From positions 75,250,829 to 75,314,828 of the forward strand of contig CM042151.1 in NCBI GenBank assembly GCA_023376005.1: 64,000 bases of DNA. Reading direction: 5' to 3'. The notes under the pieces are model-generated. The model made no database searches. It was given only the letters and a program-made list of their open reading frames with translations, and was not told the origin of the DNA. Origin of the DNA: Doryteuthis pealeii (lineage: Eukaryota; Mollusca; Cephalopoda; Myopsida; Loliginidae). A program made the position numbers and the translations under genes. Shown in pieces: positions 1 to 9,195 of the stretch (positions within the stretch are counted from its first letter, which is position 1; each line of letters starts with the position of its first letter).

Positions 1-435
1 GCCATGTATATTTTTCCTCATCTCTGAGTACCATAACTCATTCTAACCATAAAAAAGTGAGAAGCAACACAAGGTAGCTGAGACATGATTGTGATAAATG
101 AAAGATTTTATTCTCAGTTAATGTTCAGAGATTAGCTGTCATTATATAATGTAATTTGGTTGTTGAGTCTTCATTGAGGTTGCTGCTGCTACTTCTTAGT
201 GACAATTCGGGATCTCTTCAAAGTCACTGCTGCTGCTTATTGATTGTATTGACATCTCTTTGAAGTGTGCTGCTGTTGCTGTTTAGTGACCATTTGATAT
301 CTCTGTGAAGACTGCTGCTGCATAGTCATCGTTTGGTGTCACTTTGAAGTGGCTGCTACCAGGATCCATTTCCTTCTGGCTGTTGGGACAAATCAGCCTT
401 CTTATATAGATTGGATCTGATCAGCTCAGAAATTG

Positions 436-545
436 ATTTGCTTTTGAAAGTTGCATATCAATCACTGAATGGTTGGAAAATGAGCCTGTTCAATACTTAA
501 TTGGATGATATGTAGTAAATAAACCAACCAACCAACCAACCATCT
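436..545 (+). mobile_element. Degraded 5S-derived SINE, 3' part
   Basis: CCTGTTCAATACTTAATTGG resembles the 5S-like box C side of the SINE, and the segment ends in four AACC units (523-543). The rest has diverged too far to align by eye. Confidence 0.4.
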
Positions 546-628
546 ACTTTAGAAATGCATTGTAAATCATTTATGTGAGAACTACAATGTTTTATATAAA
601 TGATTTATGAAAAAAAACATTGTCTCCT

Positions 629-1015
629 TCATTGCCATTACTTCCAGACCCACTCTGACCCTGCTAGGGTCCTATCTATGAGTCAAATAGATCTGTTTAA
701 AAATTCATTTGCATTAAATAGAAAAACTTGATGACATATCACTGGAAATTATTTGTATTGAAAATAGCTACTTGAAGCTATAACTGTTTGCTAAGAATTA
801 TTATTAGTTACTTGAAACCATATAACTGTATACAAACAAATTACTATAATTAAATAGAAATAATTACTTGAAAGTATATAATTTGTATCAAATAGGAATA
901 CTTGAAAACATACAACTGTGTACAAATCATTTGTATTAGACAGGAATACCCTATATGTAACTGTAAATAATTTGTATTCAGAATAGTTACTATATATAAG
1001 CTATAATTGCTTATT
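629..1015 (+). mobile_element. Family A repeat, truncated copy with internal 48-bp-type units
   Basis: It starts with the family motifs CATTGCCATTACT and CTAGGGTCC...GTCAAATAGATCTG. It then runs into degenerate repeats of the TACTTGAAACCATATAACTGT unit seen in clean form at 25640-25930. The 5' head is missing. Confidence 0.65.
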
Positions 1016-1145
1016 AAGGAATATCATTATTTACTTATGCATTCCAGTTATCTGTTGTTTTGCTAACGTGTCACAAGAATTAGTAAAAATGTTTTGTTTT
1101 TTTAAAGAGAAGACAATTTGTATGATTTTGCATCATATGTACAGG

Positions 1146-1345
1146 GGGCTGACTAGGAACCACAAGGTTCCTGGTTCAATACTGGCACTCGCCAACTCAG
1201 TGGATGAGTAGCACAGGGATCTGTGCAGTAAATTGAGGACATGATGGTAGGTGTGACGCTCCACCTCAAACGCCAAAACAATCTCCTTGGTCTAGCACAA
1301 CTGAAAAAAGGATAGACTCCCTTACTGTCTGGCTGATACCGACTT
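1146..1345 (+). mobile_element. tRNA-derived SINE family B, 5'-truncated
   Basis: The pol III B-box-like GGTTCAATACT (1173-1183) is followed by the family body (CACTCGCCAACTCAG, GCACAGGGATCTGTGCAG, AATCTCCTTGGTCTAG, GACTCCCTTACTGTCTGG). The A-box half of the tRNA-like head is missing. Confidence 0.75.
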
Positions 1346-1643
1346 TAAGCCACCCCAATGACTTATTTAGTTTATTTTTTATGTACAGCATGGTACATTA
1401 CTATAACATAATAATGATGATATCATTACTATATATGATAATTAATGATATTATATATCATATAATATATAACAATAATAATTATGATATATAATAACAT
1501 TAATTATAATAATATAATTATTATTTTTATATATCATATGATATATAATATCATTAATTATAATGATGTATCTTTAAAACTAATAAAAGTTAAAACTAGC
1601 TATACCCGAAATGGCCCGAAAATGCATTTTTGACAAAATGACT

Positions 1644-2798
1644 TTAGAAGGGAGATAATCGTTTTGTACAGAAAACAATTTACTAAAAATCAGGGAATTA
1701 TTGGATTTTAATGAAATTTTCAGTGTTTATTTATCAATAAATGATTTTTATAATGCATTATTTATTTTATTTCAAAACTTTCTCATTTTTTTCAGGTCTC
1801 TTAATTTTGACACCCCCCACCCCCACCCACCCCCGCTTATGTTGGGGGCATAACATTTTTTTCGAGTTGATCTTATAGTTTTCTAATTACAATATAAATA
1901 AAGAGATAAAAGACCGAAGTTATGAATAAAAAAAAAATTACGGTGGCTTTTCTATGAGAAAATAAGTACCGAAAATTGTAAAAATAAAATGTAAAAAAAT
2001 AATAAGTAATACATTTTTTGGAGATTTAAATTTTACTCATTTCGATAATTATTTAATTGGCTATTATCTTATAAAAGAAAAAAATTATACATTGATATTT
2101 TTTCTGCTTAAAAGGGGGGGGTACATTTTCAATCGAGTTTTTCTTCAAAAAGTATACTTTGATGTAATAAAATAAGGTTTGCATTAAATAGTTATTTATT
2201 TTTAGAATCTAAAAATATAACATTTTAAACTTAACATCAGGCTTTTCATATTTTAAATGAATTTTATATATTCATTTTTCATAGCAAAAATACTAAATTA
2301 AAGTTTTGAAATAAAATAACTGATGCATTATAAAATTCATTAATTGGAAATCAATACTGAAAATTTCATTAAAATCGGATAATTACCTGATTTTTGGTAA
2401 TTTTTTTTTGCAATCGCGAATGTTACATTAAAATTGTAAACAAGCACTTAAAAGTTAAAACCATTGAAAAAGAGACAGAATGGCGGATCGCGTCGAAATT
2501 GACCAAAACAAATCCCTTTAAATGTATATTAAAATAAACTGCATATGTAACGATATTTTTTTTTTTTTTTATGATGGTTATTATGTTACTACTTATCGTT
2601 TTAGACAAAAGTTTGACCTTAAATAATAGATTTAATTAATTTCAAATCGTTTTTAAAAACGTAGCAGACGATTTTTTTGGGGGGTATACCTAGTTAAAAC
2701 AATATGTAGGGGTGACAAGACTTTCGGACCACATTGTAGATTGAAAATTAACGGCACTTCTTAATACGGGACAAAACGATTATCTCCCTTCTTTCTAA
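1644..2798. mobile_element. Non-autonomous DNA transposon with GGGAGATAATCG terminal inverted repeats (family G)
   Basis: TTAGAAGGGAGATAATCGTT at 1644 is matched in reverse at 2771-2798. Inside it, 1668-1790 and 2305-2412 are also inverted copies (motif CTGATTTTTGGTAATT with GATGCATTATAAAATTC). The right arm holds about 350 bp of extra AT-rich sequence. No transposase is present. Confidence 0.65.
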
Positions 2799-2799
2799 T

Positions 2800-3840
2800 C
2801 ACCAGGAGGCCGACATTTTCTGTAAGTTACTACTATGTAACTTAAATTGGATAAGATTTGACTTGTATCTTTTTACCAAAGATTATATACTTTAGTATTT
2901 CCTAACTCGTTCCTCCCTTTAGATACTTAAACTGTTATAAGAAGCAGAAACCAGACGATAGGGGAACAATAAAGGTAACTTGTATTTTTTTCTTGACATT
3001 AAAGGGAAAGAAAAAAAAAGATACTTTTCAATTTGTAAACAAAAAAATAGTTTTTCTGGTTTGTTATCGTAATTATTAAATTTTTTTTAACTTACTTATT
3101 TTTTATTTAAATTAATGAATTAATTTGAATGTCTTGTCGTTACGTGAGAACAATTATTGTTTATTTAAATAATTCACGTATTATTATTGTTTTTATTAAA
3201 TTGTAAATTTTCTTTCTTTTTTCCCCCTTATTATGAAAAATTGAAATTTGAATGAATGAAATATTAAAATTTATATAACTTACACATAACAATAACATTA
3301 TCACAACTGTGCTTTTTTTAAATTAAAATTAATATGATTAATTTTTTCTGATTAATGGTTTGTTTATCTTTTGTTGTTGTTGTTATTTGTTTTTTTTTTC
3401 ACGTATTTCTGATAAAATCAAAACTTTCAACAACGAAAATCACGACTCATTTAAATAGAGGATAATATTTTATTAGTTTTCGTTTGATTTAATAAAGAAA
3501 TCAAAGCAAGGAAAGTCAATATATACATTGGTTTGGTGGGATAGCCCGGAATTTAAGAAAGTTATCATTTTTTTATACTACACCGTTAAAACGAATGTCA
3601 ATGTCGGTATTTGTTTTGTTTTTATTTTTTCATCAAATTTAACACGAATTTAAATTAAGTATCGAATAATCGTTGGTGTTGGTTTTTTTTTTTTATAGAT
3701 TTTTTGATTATTTAAAAGAATGGTCCGCTTAGGGGAGATTTGTCACCCAAATCTTTGAGACAAGGTGACAATGATTATTAGTCTATATACCGCTCTATCG
3801 ACAAGATTATGAATACGGTCAGAGTTAAGTGACCTGAAAA
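2800..3840. other. Gene-free AT-rich stretch
   Basis: Long A and T runs and short palindromes only. A small GC-richer patch at 3720-3840 (GAATGGTCCGCTTAGGGGAG) was not assigned. Confidence 0.6.
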
Positions 3841-3844
3841 AAAA

Positions 3845-3985
3845 TCAGAAAGTTTTGAAATAAAATAACTGATGCATTATAAAATTCATTCATTGATAAA
3901 TCAACACTGAAAATTTCATTAAAATCGGATAATTCCCTGATTTTTGGTAATTTGTTTTTCAATCGGAAGGGTTGAATTTATTTTG
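3845..3985 (+). mobile_element. Family G fragment
   Basis: AACTGATGCATTATAAAATT, then TGAAAATTTCATTAAAATCG and CCCTGATTTTTGGTAATT match the inner right arm of the element at 1644-2798 in the same orientation. Confidence 0.7.
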
Positions 3986-4016
3986 TAAAATATGCCTATG
4001 ATAACAAAATTGGCAA

Positions 4017-4258
4017 ACTCTAGAATACGCTGACTGTATCCACTGAAGAGGAGGTAACACACACACACACACACACACAAGGGTCGGTTCTGAGTATGAC
4101 GCTAAACTGCATCCAGTGGTGAGGCTCAAGTTCTGAAGATCTGGGGAGTGTGGAGTACCCCTTCGTTGGCATTACCCCCAGGTCCACTTTGACTCAGAGA
4201 AGTAGCACCTGTTAGGGTCAAATAGATCCGTTTAAAAATTATTCGTATTCCATTGTAC
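4017..4258 (+). mobile_element. Family A repeat, head portion, interrupted by (AC)n
   Basis: The head motifs are present (TGACTGTATCC, GAGTATGACGCTAAACTGC, GAGATCTGGGGAGTGTGG-like sequence, GCACCTGTTAGGGTC). An (AC)n tract at 4056-4079 has expanded inside it. It ends at the AAATTATTCGTATTC body motif and lacks the tail. Confidence 0.65.
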
Positions 4259-4374
4259 ATCGTGCAAAAAAAAAACGAAAAAAAAAAAGATTTTTTTAAA
4301 AGAGAGAGAATAAAAAAATTCTTGAGAAACAAATTCACAAATAATGTAAATATGAACGTTAGTGATGTCCAATC

Positions 4375-4790
4375 TGCCGTGGCAAATTTACCCCCCACAC
4401 TATATTTAACACAATGAAACTTGAATAAAGGTTAATATTATCTTCATAATGTTTGGACTATTCAAAGAAGAAACATTAAAGTTTTTTTTAATTTCATCTT
4501 TAACGTAGCCAAAAACAAGTTATGACTAGAGGCTTTTTAAAAAAAATTCTATGAAAAATCTACTAAGAATAAAATTTTTATGAAAATTTTGGTAATTATT
4601 CACCTATTCATGAAATTATGTTTAAAATAGGTTTTTCCTAAAATATATTTTTTAAAAATTTTTACGAGATCTCCCCCCCCCCCATTTTATTTTATGATAT
4701 CTGAAAAAATGAACCTGATAAAAAAAGATCTTTAATTTTCTTTCTATAAAGATGTCATAATATTGAATCCTACCATTATTTTATTGATAA
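4375..4790 (+). mobile_element. Family H repeat
   Basis: It begins CCAATCTGCCGTGGCAAATT and includes GGTTAATATTATCTTC, AACAAGTTATGACTAGAGGC and a C11 run (4673-4683). An inverted counterpart lies at 15580-16062. No coding potential was seen. Confidence 0.65.
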
Positions 4791-4879
4791 ATAATAATAG
4801 TTGGATTGGTATTTCCGATTTCTTAAAACTCAAATTATTGTTATAATTGCTCAGGAAAGTAACTGTAATAAATTTGATT

Positions 4880-4969
4880 GAGTCTGCTTTTTGTCAACCT
4901 GTCTAGGGTTACTTTATGCCAAGAGGTTTAGGAATCATGTTCATATTTACATTTTTTGTGTAGTTTTTT

Positions 4970-5006
<37 letters not shown>

Positions 5007-5430
5007 CACACTGTCTTACCAAATACAAAATAATTTCTCGGAACTTAATAGTCATATGAAAACACACAAAGGAGAAAAACAATTTCCATGTGAAGTTTGT
5101 GGGTCTGCATTCTCACATCTTGAAAGTCATATGCAGACACACACTGGTGAGAAACCATTTCCTTGTGATATTTGTAGCTCTGCATTTTCATGCAATTCTC
5201 ATCTAAAAAGTCACATGCGGACACACCCAAACAGGTACTACCACTCCAAGCCAGAATGAACATGGGAGCAATGGCAATGATGGGATACCCCACACACCGC
5301 AGATCATCAAAAGTGGGCCTCATCTATTAGATGCAGTTTAGTGTCATACCCAGGACCCCCCTTATTGAGAGGTTTTACCCCTCTGCAGATGATACAGTCG
5401 GCGTATACTAAGCCCAGCTAATAGGGTGTG
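4880..5430 (-). mobile_element. Family A repeat, minus strand, carrying the zinc-finger fragment
   Basis: Read on the minus strand, the head runs 5430 to 5228: a Cys-free GC-rich stretch with the family signatures GTATGACACTAAACTGCATC and GTAGTACCTG. The body resumes at 5036 with an AAATTATTTTGTAT motif. An (AT)n tract fills 4972-5004, and the tail with CTAGGCATAAAGTAACCCTAGACAGGTTGACA occupies about 4880-4925. The zinc-finger fragment lies between head and body. Confidence 0.75.
5037..5227 (+). pseudogene. Copied fragment of the zinc-finger gene (fingers 6-8) embedded in a repeat
   Basis: This 190-bp segment is nearly identical to 9667-9865 of the zinc-finger ORF. It covers the end of finger 6, finger 7 and finger 8. 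A 9-bp deletion removes three residues ahead of the finger 7 helix, and there are a few substitutions (MRTH to MQTH, ICGS to ICSS). Finger 6 has lost its Cys pair, finger 7 is broken and only finger 8 is complete. Flanking sequence on both sides belongs to a family A repeat on the minus strand. The fragment replaces about 30 bp of that repeat and the two junctions are clean. The longer open frame around it (from 4891) starts in repeat and (AT)n sequence and is not a gene. High identity implies a recent copy or recent gene conversion. Confidence 0.9.
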
Positions 5431-5744
5431 TAATAAATTTGAGATAAGGTACCAGCAAGATGTTAGCTCCTGAGAGAGAGAGAGTCCTACCACCTTTTTT
5501 ATTAACTAATAACAATGACAGAAGTTGTATTTCTGATTTCTAGAAATTCAAGAAACAAATTATCACACAATCAATCCTTCATTTTTATTATTCAAATCTC
5601 AATTACCATAATCATTTATGTATAAGACCCATTATTAAACAAAAGTTAGAGGTGTGTATTATACATGAGAACTATATAATTAACTTTTTTCTGGCCACAT
5701 GCCTAACTTTATTTGAGACAGGATGACCAAAAGTAAGTTATATT

Positions 5745-6928
5745 GGTAATCTGAACATTAGCTACATAAATGAGAGTAACCTCCTTTGGTTTGTTTCACT
5801 TTGAGGATATAAAAATTAAGTGATAACAAGGGAAGCAGAAGAGAAGAGGCGGAATGACATTAAGGAACGAGAGTACAACGAAATCAAAATGCAACAGGTT
5901 TAATATATAAAAGGTACATAAAAAGGTACAAGAGAAGAAGAAAGTTTTGGTTTAGTTCGGACAGGCTTCGCGAGGTTTAATAACTTCTTTTAGAAGCTAG
6001 CGGCACCTCCTCGTTTAGGTATAAGCCGTAGTGTTATTGTGGGTTTGTTTAGGGTATTTTAAGGTGTTTAAGGTAGTTTAAGGGTTGCAAAAGTTTATTC
6101 TGCTAGCAGCCTATTGACTGCAAAGGTATCAAAGTGTGAAGCTTGTCCGTTGTTGCAAATTATCTCGTCGGCTCCCTCAGTTGTTATCCTGGTGATATTG
6201 GTAATTGGCTGTCAGCCGTCATGGGTCCCAAAAGACAGCAATCTCTCTTTAGAAGCCGGGTTTGGTAAGTCCGTCGTGGGTTTTACTATCAGTAACCTAG
6301 TTCGTAGGGAGAGATAGAGCAAAGCTCTTACCTGTAGTAGTCAGAAGGATTCGCCAAGGGGAGAGAGAGGGACGCGTGAGTGCCGGTCCCCGAACTGACC
6401 CTCAGAAAGGTTACAACTAGAAAGAGGAAGAATTACTAATGGTCAGGGCTATTTATAGAGATCACCCCTGACGGTGATGATGATGGGTGCTGCTGCTGCT
6501 GCTGACAGTCCCCTAGGGGCAAGAGCAAGGCCCTCTAAGATATCTTAGAAGGCGCTGGCATAAGTCCGTAGTAGTAATATAAAATTTCAATAAGGAAGCC
6601 ATTTGTTTTGGTCGGCCATTTTCATTTCACCATAAATTTAGACTGAAAATACGAATTTGAATCAACACGACTGCATGTTTTAACATGAAAATATCATAAA
6701 ATGTGTTCTTAATAAAAATTAAGTTCATTTCAAATAATGATTTCAAGTACAATTAAGAACACAGATATTTTCCTGTTAAAACATGCAGCTGTATTGATTC
6801 AAACAAATTTGTATTTTCAGTGTAGATTTATGGTGAAATGAAAATGGCCAACCAAAACATAAGGCCTCCTCAAAGTGAAACAAACAAAGGAGGTTATTCT
6901 CATTTATGTAGCTAATGTTCAGATTACC
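5745..6928. mobile_element. Second snap-back element with GGTAATC ends, split by an LTR-like insert
   Basis: The outer arms 5745-5806 and 6867-6928 are inverted and nearly identical. The inner arms (about 6585-6722 and 6745-6866) are also inverted but more diverged. The ends read GGTAATCTGAAC...GTTCAGATTACC, resembling the element at 7425. Flanking octamers GTTATATT (5737-5744) and ATTATATC (6929-6936) agree at the six inner positions, as expected for a decayed 8-bp duplication. An insert of about 770 bp lies in the left arm. Confidence 0.8.
5821..6560 (-). mobile_element. Solo LTR candidate
   Basis: The segment is more GC-rich than its surroundings. It begins TGATAACA and ends TGGCA on the plus strand (TG...CA). 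It is flanked by TAAG on both sides (5817-5820 and 6561-6564). On the minus strand a TATAAAT box (6451-6457) lies about 105 nt from the 5' end, and AATAAA (plus-strand TTTATT at 6093-6098) lies further in, which fits a U3-R-U5 layout. ATATAAAA also occurs on both sides a little further out (5807-5814 and 6577-6584), so the exact ends are open. No gag or pol sequence is near. Confidence 0.5.
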
Positions 6929-7098
6929 ATTATATCTATAGTCCATTCCAGAGAAATATACACTGGAATATGTTTTTGTTTATAATTTTATTTCTCCTGA
7001 AGCTTGTTGCATTTTTGTGTGAACATACCAATGTCTTAAATACAATGTTTCAAAACATGTTATCCTCAGGTCACACTGACAGCACAAGTACCCATGAA

Positions 7099-7122
7099 TC
7101 TCTCTCTCTCTCTCTCTCTCTC
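7099..7122 (+). repeat. (TC)n microsatellite at the end of the RTE relic
   Basis: Twelve TC units lie exactly where the RTE family encodes W-R-E-R-V (GAGAGAGAG on the minus strand). Confidence 0.9.
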
Positions 7123-7424
7123 AACCATCCTTATCAGTCATCACCCCTAGCAGGTCCTCTGTGCAGCATCCAGAATCTGCACAGATCTGATTGATGTAGG
7201 TTTTTGCTAGTCAGCCCACTGGTGTATCCATGTATAGGTGTCCAAAGCAGAACATCACTTATGAGGTTGTCCTTGCTTCACCAGCAGTGTCCAGTATGTC
7301 TTGTTCATCTTACTTGGATGATTTGTGTGATAGGAGGCAAGTGGCTGTATAGCTGCTTTCTTGTGGAGTACTGCTTCCAAGATTTGTTCAAGACAGCACA
7401 CAGCATCTTTGTATTGTTCACATC

Positions 7425-7706
7425 GGTAATCCTTAACTTGTTCCTCATAAATTCCTACCATAAAATAAACTGAACCCTCATTTTATGTCCGTGTTTTTGC
7501 AATAAATGTTTTATTTTTCTTGCACCCGTTATTTTACAATACTAAATATATTTTCTTTATTCTTTAACAAATAAAGAAAATATATTTAGTATTGTAAAAT
7601 AACGGGTGCAAGAAAAATAAAACATTTATTGCAAAAACATGGACATAAAATGAGGGTTTAGTTTATTTTATGGTAGGAATTTATGAGGAACAAGTTAAGG
7701 ATTACC
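7425..7706. mobile_element. Snap-back (foldback) DNA element with 137-bp arms and 8-bp target-site duplication
   Basis: Left arm 7425-7561 and right arm 7570-7706 are inverted copies with only about two mismatches by eye; the loop is 8 nt. The ends are GGTAATCC...GGATTACC. TTCACATC occurs directly on both sides (7417-7424 and 7707-7714). Removing the element plus one copy restores the reading of the RTE relic around it (a K-L-D-V-N/K segment), which is strong evidence that it is an insertion. It has no coding capacity. An 8-bp duplication fits hAT, P, Merlin and some Mutator-like transposases; the GGTAATC end did not let me choose. Confidence 0.92.
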
Positions 7707-8212
7707 TTCACATCTAGTTTTTTCTCTAAGCATTATATTAAGAGTCCAAGTGGTGTAGCCATACAGTAGCACTACTTGGAAGAATTTTCACTTTATCTTA
7801 TCAGAGGGATCAGATTTCCACATGATTGATAATCTGTCTATAGAAGTCCATACTTTTTCTATGTCTATATTGAGATCACTTTCTGTAGATAAGATATTAC
7901 TACTTAGGTACATGAACTGGTGAAATAATTTTACAAGTTTACCATCCAGTGTTGAGATGCTTCCATCTTGTTTAAAAGACATGAACTCTTTTTTATCTGA
8001 GTTCCCATAGAGGCCAATACTTCTTGCCACCTTCTCTATGCAGCAGTGATTCAACCTGTGCAGGTGTATTTGTGAGAAACACTTGATCATCTACATAGTC
8101 TGAATCTCCAGCTTCTTACCTTTTTAGGAGTAAAGCCTTTTTATTTTATATCTTTCATACTTCAAACATCATTAGATCTCAAACATAAAGTAAACTATAT
8201 AAATTAAAATAG

Positions 8213-8600
8213 TATTCTGCCCATTTAATGTCGCTGGTTCCCGCTTGGGGCCTCGTGTATTTAAGCGGCTGTTTTGAATTTCTCTTGCTTTTTGCCTGCT
8301 GCTCAACCTACGAGACACAATGAGGTAGGGTTATGCCTACCCATTCCTTGGTGGGGCTTTGGCCCCCTCCTTACATTACTGTAAGTGATTTCCCAGCATG
8401 GACTACTTCAGTCTCATGTCTGTTGCTTTTATGTTCATATTACTATTGTATACGTATGTATGTTTCATGTACACTTCTATGTAATTTATGTATCCTTTGT
8501 GTATTCATGTGCTGTACCATATTAAATGTTTTGTCCTCAACCTTTGTCGGAGTTTGTTTGCGTTTCAACGAGTTATGACTTTGTTATAACCTTTGAATCT
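8213..8600 (+). promoter_or_regulatory. Promoter- or LTR-like segment with TATA-type box
   Basis: A GC-richer start (TGGTTCCCGCTTGGGGCCTC) leads to GTATTTAAGCGG, then a pyrimidine-rich stretch. An ATTAAA lies about 260 bp later, and the segment ends near GTTATGACTTTGTTATAAC. The order would suit an LTR or a core promoter followed by a short exon. No flanking duplication was secured. It lies 600 bp upstream of the zinc-finger ORF on the same strand, so a role as that gene's promoter cannot be excluded. Confidence 0.3.
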
Positions 8601-8860
8601 TTCAGTATGAACCGATAAAAAAAATTGAACAAAGGCTAAATTTGGGTTAAATTCAGCTACTACAAATTCTAAAAAGTCAGATATTTTCCCCCAGAATTCC
8701 ATAGCCCCAATTTCGGGGCAGGTATACACAAATAATTACAATAACTACTCAAGTTTTTTTCATGTTTCGTTTTGTATTTTGGTTTTTTAATCTTTGAAGT
8801 TGAAATAAATATTTATGTTTAAGAATTTTAAGCATCTTTTTTTTTTTTTTATATTAACAG

Positions 8861-9154
8861 GGTGTGTTGAAGAGAAAGAATGAAAATAAATCTAGATTGG
8901 AAGATCATTTCTTGAACTAAAGAGGAATTAAATACCAATGGCAGATAAAATTCCACAGGCTGTGATGTTTAAAAAAAATAATCTGGCTTCATAGTAAGCT
9001 TTCAATAAACTGTAAACATTCCTTGATTATTATTTTTCCAAACTTCAGGAAACATAAAAAATGATTCTAATAGAAAATAACGTTAATCTTCATTTGCCAT
9101 TTATATTTTGAGATTTTATTACTTCCCGGAAATTTGTTTTAAAAAATGAATTTG

Positions 9155-9188
<34 letters not shown>

Positions 9189-9195
9189 ACGCAAA
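8861..9195 (+). promoter_or_regulatory. Probable 5' untranslated exon and splice acceptors of the zinc-finger gene
   Basis: Two acceptor-like sites precede the ORF: a T-rich tract ending in AACAG at 8860, and TTTTTCCAAACTTCAG ending at 9049. Either could begin the exon that carries the zinc-finger ORF. A 16-codon upstream ORF (ATG 9061, TGA 9109-9111) lies in the same frame as the main ORF. A run of about 27 A residues fills 9159-9186, only about 10 nt before the start codon. No TATA-like promoter for this gene was recognised, so upstream exons may lie further left. Confidence 0.35.

Larger units (their letters stand above)
7085..8115 (-). pseudogene. RTE-type LINE reverse transcriptase relic, minus strand, split by a snap-back element
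   Basis: Read right to left, the relic starts with the polymerase active-site region at 8087-8098, where the usual YADD has become YVDD. It continues with NTPAQVESLL, then SIGLYGNSDKKEFMSFKQ and the thumb/C-terminal region ending near SDPSDKIK (7790). A 282-bp palindromic element (7425-7706) interrupts it. Beyond that the family sequence resumes as NKSWKQYSTRKQLYSHLPP, then TRHTGHCW and CADSGCCTEDLLGVMTDKDG, with stops at several points. The end runs into a (GA)n tract (7099-7122 on the plus strand) where the family normally encodes W-R-E-R-V. There is no 5' endonuclease part, so the copy cannot be active. Confidence 0.85.

Noticed and set aside
4891..5259. 122-codon zinc-finger ORF
   Set aside because: Its start lies in family A and (AT)n sequence and only two fingers remain, one broken; treated as a captured fragment.
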